Of a DNA stretch of 14,635 nucleotides, positions 7,930 through 14,635 are shown piece after piece. The notes below the pieces were generated by a model. That model did not search any database and was not told where the DNA came from. It saw only the letters and a program-made list of their open reading frames with translations. The position numbers and the translations under genes are program-made. This DNA is from Scenedesmus sp. ARA3. Its lineage: Eukaryota > Chlorophyta > Chlorophyceae > Sphaeropleales > Scenedesmaceae. The stretch lies in assembly GCA_004335835.1 (NCBI GenBank), contig RWJK01001853.1, positions 1-14,635 of the forward strand. Direction: 5' to 3'. Each line of letters begins with the position of its first letter. The first letter of the stretch is position 1.

Positions 7930-10900
7930 ATGCACTGTCCACTGCGCACACCGCCACACAGCCAGTGCAGCAGGCGCTACAGGTAGACAACGTAGCTACG
8001 GCACATGTTAACTGCTCCAAAGCAGCGATATGCACGTGCATGCATATGCAGATGTGCTGTGGCTTGACAGCAGCAGCACGTGTGTCCTGCTGTGCATGCT
8101 TGCAGGAGTCAGTTAGCCAGCCGCTGCCAACCAGCTCTGCCTCACAACCGCTCAAGGCTGTTAGGAGTTACGCAAAGAAGAAGGACAGTCAGTGTCCAAG
8201 CAGCAGCAAGTAAGAGGGGGGTGCCATGTGCAATTTTGTGGCTGTCTTGGTGCTGTGCATGCATCTGCAGGCCTGGCGCTTGGCACTGCTGTGTTATCTC
8301 TTCTATGAACTGTATGGCTCACAGATATCAGCAGCTGTTGCCGGCTAGCTTTATCATCTCGCAATGACCACTGCTGTAGTACATTCTTGCATTGTGTTTG
8401 GCAGCGCTGGTATCCAGCCCTAGCCAAGAGCTTGTACCTTCTGCAGGCTTTCTGCACTACCTACTACTACTTGCTAACTTGGCAGTGTACGATATGTCTG
8501 CAACACAATTGCTACCGGCATCTGACCTGACATGTTGCTCTGCTGCTGGCCTGCAGAGACATTGTATGAGGCACTAGGGGTGTCACAGGATGCGTCAGAC
8601 AGAGACATCAAGAAGGCATACAGGCAGAAGGCACTGAAGCTGCACCCGGACGTTAACAAAGCGGTGAGCAGCAGCGGAAGCAGCAGCAGGTGCGGGAAAC
8701 AGCAGATGAAAGCAGGCCTCTCAACAGCGGCTCACACATGGCCCAGCAGCAGCAGCTGCAGGCATCCAGCACTTCCAGCTTGCCATCCGTGCAGTCGTCT
8801 GGATTGAAAAATGGATGCCACAAAAACGCTCCGGGCGCTTCAGCACTTTGGCAAGACCTTTGATGGAAATAGTGGAAGTATTGCTCGCTTCAGTGCTCTT
8901 CTCAGCGCAGCAGCTGCTGCAGGCATGCATCACCCATGCACACGTCACATCACCCAGCGCCGTGTGCCTGCCTATTATGGTCATGGTTGTTTGTGCTGCA
9001 GCCCAATGCGCAGGAGCAGTTCCTGGAGGTGAACGCCTTTGGCTCATCTGATGGCTGTGTTGACACCGCCCACTGTGAAGTCACCATAGCAATAGCGCAC
9101 TCACTCCCCTTGCTGTCATGTTGTTTCTTCTGCAGCCCAACGCGCAGGAGCAGTTTCTGGAGGTGAAGAACGCCTTCAGCGTGCTGTCGGACGCGCAGCA
9201 GCGCGCGCAGTACGACAGGAAGCTAGGAGGGGTGAGCGGCGCTGCCAGGGGTAGAAAATATAAAATGTAGAATTTTATTACAAGAATCTTTTTCTTATGT
9301 GTGAACAGATGGATAAGATTTGGGCGTGCGTTGCACGCAGTTGCAATGCACAGCGCTCCGCCGCTGCCAAGCGCACAGTGTTGCGTCAATTCCTGAATAA
9401 CAACAGGGTTTGCGGTACGCCTGTGGGAGTACTTTGCAGCCGCTGCGTTGTCATGTTGCTGGCTCAATGTGGATGTTTACAGTACATTCCATGGTGCCTA
9501 TGTCTCTTGCTGCAGGGCTTTGGTGATTTTGGCAGCTGGGGGTCTTCAGCTGGCGGCTTTGGCGGCGCCTGGGGCGGCAGCAGCAGCAGCAGCGCAGGCG
9601 GCAGGCCGCGGCCGAAGCAGGCGGAGGAGGAGTTTTATGGCCTGGTGAGTGCCAGTCTGCTGCTGCTGCTGCTGCAAGCCAGGCGTTTAGTCACATGATG
9701 ATGTTGTTGATGCACCTGCATTCGATGGATTTGTGTCTTCAGTCAGGGTGTGGTGACAGGTGCGATGTGCTTTTTTTGCGGCTGCTGGGCTCCTTAGGTA
9801 GGTTTAGGTAGGTTGGCAGGACATTGAGTGTGCACGGGCAGCTACTTCATGTTTACATCGATGACCAGACGCAGACTATGGGGCTGCTGGCATGCGTAGG
9901 TAGGTAGGTGCGCAGACAGGTGCGTGTGCAGACAGGTGCGTGCGTGGGGAACGGGATGGAGTGCTGGTAGAAATGTTGTAGGCAGGATGCTGGGTTTTAT
10001 TTCGGATGGCAGAGCAAGTGGCTGACCCTGCAATGGCTGCTACTGCACCATGCTGTGCGCGCTTGCGCTGTGCGGCGATGCCGCTGCTGCGTATTGTTGT
10101 CGCTGCAGGGCGACCTGTTGTCTGAGGTTGGGGCCAGCGTTGGGGGCTTGGTGCAGCAGGCGCAGCAGGGGGCGCAGCAGCTGGGGGATGCACTGAAAGC
10201 GGGAAAGATCGTGAGTGTGTGGCACACCTGACATTACTGTGTACTGTTTACTATCACTTGAATTACAGCAGCAGCAGCAGCAGCAGCAGTAGCAGCAGCA
10301 ATCAGGAAAGAGAACAAGCAGCGCAACATCTGGGTGTCGTCGTAGCTAATGTCTGATTACTTGGAGCAGGGAGGTTGTCCGTATCGTTGACACTTGTGGC
10401 TTTGCGCGGTGCTGGCCCTGCAGGAGGACTTTTTCAATGACCTAGAAAAGGAAGTGAACGATTGGAGCAAGAAGCAATCAGCAAGCGGCAAGCCAGTCAG
10501 CCTCTGGGAGGAGCTTTCAGCAATAGGCGAGGAGTTAGTAGACTTCCTGGAACAGGGCCTCAAGGACGAGCAGCAGCAGACTAACAACAGCAGCAGCAGC
10601 AGCAGCAGCAAGCCCAAAGAAAGCTGGCAGGGTGGGGGCGCTGGAAGGGAAGGCAGCAGTAGCTTTCAGGGTGGCGGCAGCGGCAGCAGCTCCTACAGCA
10701 GCAGCAACAGCAGTAGCAGCAGGGCGCGCTCGCCGGTTGATAAATTTGAGGAGCTGAAGAGGCAGTATGACCTGTACGATGAGGGGAAGAAAGGCGCCAG
10801 CAGCAGCAGCGGCGGCAGCAGTAGCAGGTGAGTGACGAGTACTAGCAGTAGGTAAAGCAAGAATGCCTGGTGTTGCGGTGTGTTGTTGCTTACTGCAGTG

Positions 10901-11240
10901 TCGCTGTTTTTTATTGATTTGCTTGCCTGCAGGTGTGCATGGATGCAGAACTGTGGTTGTAAGCGACCGCTCTGTGCTACTCTCGTGCTTACGCCTATGC
11001 TGGCGTTGCTTGCTGTTGCCTTCCCTGTACACACTTGCTACCGTGGGCGTACACATGCTATCTTAGAATATCACATAGCTTGCTGCTCTGTGTTGCTTCC
11101 TGCTTCCCGCTGTTTGCAGCTCCAGCAAAACCAGCAGCAGTAGCGGCGGCGCGCGTGCAGCGCAGCCGCCGCCTCGCAAGACGGCAGACGAAGAAATTGA
11201 CGACATGCTAGCAGCACTGAAGAAGAAGATGAATAAGTGA
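7930..11240 (+). CDS. Chloroplast-targeted J-domain (DnaJ-like) protein, complete, eight exons
   Basis: Exons: 7930-7982, 8106-8209, 8557-8663, 9136-9231, 9516-9644, 10109-10210, 10424-10827, 11120-11240 (TGA 11238-11240). They total 1116 nt, 371 residues; every junction is GT-AG and phase-compatible. Residues 1 to ~50 are rich in Arg, Ser, Pro and Gln with no acidic residue and end near VSVQAAAK, which suggests a chloroplast transit peptide. The J domain spans about 54-120: [24 protein letters not shown] at 82-84, then NAFSVLSD and QYDRKLGG. A Gly/Ser-rich linker follows (121-163). Next come a Gln-rich helix, a conserved-looking block ([11 protein letters not shown], then [20 protein letters not shown]), a Ser-rich stretch, [16 protein letters not shown], and a C-terminal [17 protein letters not shown]. 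There is no zinc-finger domain, so this is not type I. The protein presumably recruits a stromal Hsp70 to clients. The first exon is chosen because its phase fits and it supplies the only suitable ATG; it is the least certain exon. The block after the linker resembles plant chloroplast DJC-type proteins, but I cannot name the orthologue. Confidence 0.9.
9002..9040 (+). repeat. Head echo of J-domain gene exon 4
   Basis: A 39-nt copy of the exon 4 start ([10 protein letters not shown], then NAF) lies 134 bp upstream of the real head at 9136, directly after a CTGCAG acceptor. Differences are synonymous apart from the loss of exactly one Lys codon. After the copy the homology stops. Confidence 0.88.
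9795..9950 (+). repeat. Short TAGG-type and GCAGACAGGTGCGTG repeats in intron 5 of the J-domain gene
   Basis: TTAGGTAGG units at 9795-9814, TAGG runs at 9896-9908 and two copies of a CAGACAGGTGCGTG unit after them. All lie inside the intron 9645-10108. These are simple low-order repeats with no evident function. Confidence 0.7.
10266..10289. repeat. (CAG)8 tract
   Basis: Lies in the intron between exons 6 and 7 of the J-domain gene, reading CAG in the sense strand. Confidence 0.95.
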
Positions 11241-11768
11241 TGGTGCCGCATTACCAGTGGACACATCACGGGTTATACGGAAAGGCTGGGCTGAATGGCT
11301 GAGTTGCATGGACTCTGCATACGTACTGGCTCGACAGCTGAGCCAATAACAAGCATTGAGCAGCAGCAGCTTGCTGCGTTGTCATGATCTGCTCGCTGCT
11401 GGCGGTATGCACAGGGCAAGCCAGCCGTGTGCTGCAAGCACTGCGCAAGACTGTGCTGCAGAAACTGCAGGAAGCGTTGCTGACAGTGACCACCGAGAAC
11501 CTGTGACAAAGTGATGGGGTTTTGCTTTGTGACAAGTGCCACAAGCCGACAACAGGCTCAAGCCTGAGGAAGCTTCCTCAAACATGTCAGGGTGTACAAG
11601 TGACTATTGCAAGCAGGCGGTGCAGGGCCTAGCTCAGGCTCTCCTATATGTGTCTATATAGACAGTGCTGCACTTGAATTGGCAACTGTTGAGTGCTGCA
11701 CTCAGGCACTCTCTGCACGAACAGCTACAGTAATGTGTGCTACCTGCAACTTGTCATACAGCTGTGTG
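11241..11768. other. Convergent intergenic region
   Basis: 528 bp lie between the two stop codons and should hold both 3' untranslated regions. I found no TGTAA polyadenylation motif, typical of chlorophyte genes, on either strand here. No gene or echo is recognisable. Confidence 0.5.
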
Positions 11769-13353
11769 CTACTCAAAACCCAGCAGCGACACCGCCTGTT
11801 CAGCACTGTCAGCCAGCAGCACCGGCAGCCTGTCTGCCGCACCCCTGCCGTCAAGCTTGCGGCCACCCAGCCACCCAGAACTTCCCGCCACGCCATCTAA
11901 CACGACCAGCGGCCTTTTCAAACTCCAGGCCGCGGAAACCTCCTGCAGAGTGCCCGCGCCACCGCCGATCGCGATCACTCCGTCCGCTCGAGCCACGATG
12001 CCGTTCCGATACTCGCCAAGTCCTGTCGGGATGACGATGTCCGCGTAAGGGTTTGCAGCAGCAGCGGAGTCGCCGGGAAGGATGGCGATCGTGTCGCCGG
12101 GCCGGTAGCGGCAGCTGGAGCGGGCGCCTTTCAGCGCCGCCGACATGACCCCGCCAAGGCCGCCGGTCAGCACGCGGTGGCCTGCGTCGACCAGGCAGCG
12201 GCCGACCTGACACCAGGCAGCAGCAGCAGCAGCAGCAACAGTATGAAAAGTCAAACAGTGCGCCACACTCAGCTGTCGGACAGCAGGCCAAGCAGTGCAG
12301 GCTGCGGCACCACGACCGCAGGCTGTGTTTAAACCGCATGTACCCGGCTCCAACCAACCAGAATTCACACCACATGCAACCCGATGCACTAACTTTGTCA
12401 ACCCAATACTGTACACATGTCCACAGCTTTGCATTTTCTGTATGAAGGCGTCCTTTTCACATGTGGGATATGTCCATCAGAGGTGGACGCCAGCATGCAT
12501 GCTTGCTTTTTGTTTGCAAATCTGTTTGTTAACACCCGCCGTGGCTGTGCTGTGCTTCTGCTAGCCTCACCTGCTCTGCCAGCTGCTGCTTGTGCTGCTC
12601 ACCCGGTCACCCGTTGCGGCTTCATGGCAGCAGGGTCCAGGCAGCGTGTTGGCTGCGGTAATATACATAGTGGAGCAGTGCTCCCTCCTGTTGTCGCCCC
12701 AACGGGGTGCATGGCCGATGGCGTTGATGCTGTGGCTTGATGTGTAACATGATGCTGATGGCTGCGGTGCCGTGGTGCATGCTCACCTGCTCTGCCAGCT
12801 GCTGCTTGCGCTGCTCGTCACCAGTGACCCTTCCCGGCTTCATGGCAGCGGAGTCCAGGCAGCTGTCGCCCACCACTGCCACAATGCGCCTGGTGGAGCG
12901 TGGCACAGCAGGTCCCAGCAGCGGCGGCTGGCACATGATGGCACCTGCAATGCAGCACAGAATGTTGCTTGAAGTAACACATCTGTTTGGTGAGATGCAC
13001 CGATTAGGCAGCAGTGGCAGCAGGCAGTCGGCTGGCACAGGGTGGCGCCTGCAGTGCAGCACAGCATGAAGTAGATACAATATGTTCGATGATATGCAGT
13101 GTTGCAGCAGGGCCCAGAAGCTGGGCACGCATCACCTTGTCACAACCCAAGCCATGGCAACAACACAGCTCACCAATGACAGCCTCCCTCGCAGCCCTGT
13201 CCTGGCGCGGCCATGATGGCTCATACAGGTACAGCGCAGCAGGCAGCACCCCAGGCTTAACAGCCAGCTCAGCCATTGGGATGCAGAAGGCCCAGTCATT
13301 GGCAAGCTCGTAATAGTAGCCAGGGCTGCCAGGCCCAGCCGGCACGGTTGACA

Positions 13354-13393
<40 letters not shown>

Positions 13394-13643
13394 ACTGAAC
13401 CCCAAACTGTAAGAGTACCCTGGGCTGCCAGGGCCAGACAGCACATTTCGTGTCTGCTGCTGCTGCTGTTGCTGCTCAGTGAAACTAGCACTGTAAGAGT
13501 AGCCTGGGCTTGCAGGGCCAGCCGGCACTGTTGACAAAAGCTGCTGCTGCTGCTGGTGTTGTTTAGTTAGGGCAGCACTGCAGTCTACACAAGCTGCTTG
13601 AGCCTCAAGGATGCCCTTCGAGCTGGGGGTGATGTTGCTTGTT

Positions 13644-13699
<56 letters not shown>

Positions 13700-14568
13700 T
13701 CCTCGCGCGCTCACCGGCTCCTGCCACATGCACAGCCGTGCATCAGGCACAGCATCAAACAGCGCCTTCCGGAAGCTGCGCAGGTGCTGCCACACATTGC
13801 CGCCGCCACGCAGCTGCCGCTGGCGGTGTGGTCCCGCAAAAGTGACGCAGCCCGTTGTATTGCAGCCTGTTGTATCGAAGCCTGTTGTTGGCAGCGTGTT
13901 GCACTTGTTGGCGGAGTGATCGTAGGCTGTTGTGTTGTAGCCTGGCCCGCAGTGTGTCTTGTCGGTGCGGATGTGGCCTGCAGTGACGAAATCATGGCCG
14001 CCCTGCAGGTGCACAGCGGGTGCTGATGTGTCAGGCTGACGCCATGTGGTGTGTAGGTGCCGCGTGATGTGTGCACCGAGCGGCGCAGGCAGCAGCATGA
14101 CAGCGAGGCATCTGTCACTCAACCGAGCCGGGCTTAGTTGACAGATGCTTAGTAGGCTTCGTAGGCTTAGCAACGCACCTCGCTCTTAGTCACGAACCCA
14201 CATGTGTGGTTGTCCACCACAACGGCTTGCAGCCTCCATACAAATGCACAAGTGTTTGCTTGCGAGCCAATCAGGCTGAAGCGCGCACCAAGGCAACTCT
14301 GCGGCAACCCACCGAACGCAGCCGCACTCAATGCACACCACCTGAAAAAGATGCACACGACCTGCGCCACCTAGCAAGCTCTTTTGAGGGGCCTCCTCAC
14401 CTGCGTGTGTGCTTCCCACACCAGCCGCAGCGCATCGTGCTGCAGCAGCATGTCGTCTGCATCCAGCGTGACAATGATTGCATCTTGGTTGCTGCACACG
14501 TGGCGTATTGCAATGACATCATTGAACAGCATGCCTCGCCTGCTGCCCCGCCAGCACAGGTGCGTCAC
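11769..14568 (-). CDS. Family-2-like glycosyltransferase fused to a TIGR00725/LOG-like SLOG domain, 5'-partial
   Basis: Exons, in coding order: 14568-14401, 14002-13715, 13306-13174, 12944-12787, 12206-11769 (TAG at 11771-11769). All junctions are GT-AG and phases match (0, 0, 1, 0). The first two exons give RRGMLFNDVIAIRH, the metal-binding LDADDML (GT-A DxD type), GHDFVTAGHIRTDK and LRSFRKALFDAVPD. The third gives ANDWAFCIPMAELA and LPAALYLYEPSWP. These resemble the catalytic core and C-terminal helices of GT2-type enzymes. The fourth begins the second domain with RRIVAVVGDSCLD. The last gives HRVLTGGLGGVMSAALKGAR, AILPGDSAAAANPYADIVIP, TGLGEYRNGIVARADGVIAI and GGGAGTLQEVS, the Rossmann-like nucleotide-binding signature of TIGR00725/LOG-like proteins. 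LOG enzymes cleave nucleoside monophosphates; the substrate here is unknown. The N-terminus lies beyond 14635. The 408-nt interval 13714-13307 is open and a multiple of three, so exons two and three could also be read as one (13174-14002). Confidence 0.72.
12571..12644 (-). repeat. Tail echo of the SLOG exon ending at 12787
   Basis: This copy of the exon end (CLD, AAMKP, then KQQLAEQ) ends at a GTGAGG donor, as the real exon ends at GTGAGC. It contains a 2-nt deletion that breaks the frame, so it cannot serve as an exon in this state. Confidence 0.82.
13029..13135 (-). repeat. Head echoes of the SLOG exon starting at 12944
   Basis: A short copy of the exon head begins at 13048 after a CTGCAG acceptor, with similar intron sequence before it. 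The Met codon of the real exon is CTG in the copy. A weaker match to the same head (GTGCCCAGC, then TGGGCCCTGCTG) lies at about 13135-13100. Confidence 0.65.
13307..13714 (-). other. Probable 408-nt intron or in-frame retained segment with poly-Ala/poly-Gln and two head echoes
   Basis: It has a GTGAGC donor at 13714 and an AG acceptor at 13307 (TATTACGAG). Splicing joins QEP to LANDWAF in phase. Two copies of the acceptor region, with AG at 13407 and 13491 (CTCTTACAG), repeat the preceding GGCCCTG-CAGCCC-GGCTAC stretch. The segment is open throughout and a multiple of three. If retained, it adds a poly-Ala run and three PGYxY repeats split by poly-Gln. Confidence 0.6.
13645..13698. repeat. 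(CAG)18 tract
   Basis: Lies just after the GTGAGC donor of the 13714-13307 intron of the glycosyltransferase gene. If that segment is translated, the tract reads as poly-Ala. Confidence 0.97.
14003..14400 (-). other. Intron of the glycosyltransferase-SLOG gene
   Basis: 398-bp intron with a GTGAGG donor at 14400 and a CTGCAG acceptor ending at 14003. Splicing is in phase 0. I see no clear echo or other gene in it. Confidence 0.6.
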
Positions 14569-14584
14569 CTGCGCAGCAGCAGCA

Positions 14585-14588
<4 letters not shown>

Positions 14589-14635
<47 letters not shown>
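14589..14635. repeat. CAG tract running off the window end
   Basis: At least 15 CAG units, cut by the window edge. It lies in the intron before the exon starting at 14568 and reads as CTG in the gene's sense. Confidence 0.97.

Noticed and set aside
9795..9908. Interstitial telomere-like repeat
   Set aside because: The units are TTAGGTAGG/TAGG, not tandem TTTAGGG or TTTTAGGG; simple intronic repeat is the better reading.
12787..12944. Independent LOG-like gene starting at the ATG at 12936
   Set aside because: The exon begins at a good acceptor in phase with the glycosyltransferase exon, and the echo of this head has CTG in place of ATG. It is kept only as an alternative to the fusion.
1..14635. 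tRNA, rRNA or transposase/reverse-transcriptase genes
   Set aside because: No cloverleaf, rRNA core or transposase/RT motif was recognised on either strand by eye.

Overview
The window looks like nuclear DNA of a chlorophyte green alga, perhaps of the Scenedesmaceae type. It is GC-rich and saturated with CAG/CTG triplet tracts. It carries intron-rich genes with plant-like proteins and GTGAGC/GTGCGT-type donors. The taxonomic guess is inference; no rRNA or organelle marker is present. I reconstructed three genes by following reading frame and splice phase from exon to exon.

Layout: (1) 1-6984, minus strand, is the 5' two-thirds or so of a TRS120/TRAPPC9 gene (TRAPPII subunit): nine exons, 514 codons, with the 3' end beyond base 1. 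(2) 6985-7929 is a divergent intergenic region. (3) 7930-11240, plus strand, is a complete eight-exon gene for a 371-residue J-domain protein with a probable chloroplast transit peptide. (4) 11241-11768 is a convergent intergenic region. (5) 11769-14568, minus strand, is the 3' part of a gene whose exons join in phase to make a family-2-like glycosyltransferase followed by a TIGR00725/LOG-like (SLOG) nucleotide-binding domain. From 14569 to the end the sequence is an upstream intron ending in a CAG tract.

The unexpected structure is a set of 'splice-junction echoes'. Nearly every intron of the TRS120 gene, and introns of both other genes, contains one or more partial copies of a neighbouring exon edge, each with its own splice site. 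Copies of an exon's 3' edge plus a donor always lie downstream of that exon. Copies of an exon's 5' edge plus an acceptor always lie upstream of it. In the best-preserved copies (nine in TRS120, 42 substitutions by hand count) every substitution I can see is synonymous, although the copies now sit in introns. This implies that they diverged while under protein-level constraint, or that the assembly interleaves two diverged gene copies. Either way it is the first thing to check.

I see no functional link between the three genes. Their roles would be membrane traffic, chloroplast protein folding, and glycosyl transfer or nucleotide metabolism. What they share is the echo architecture and the triplet tracts.
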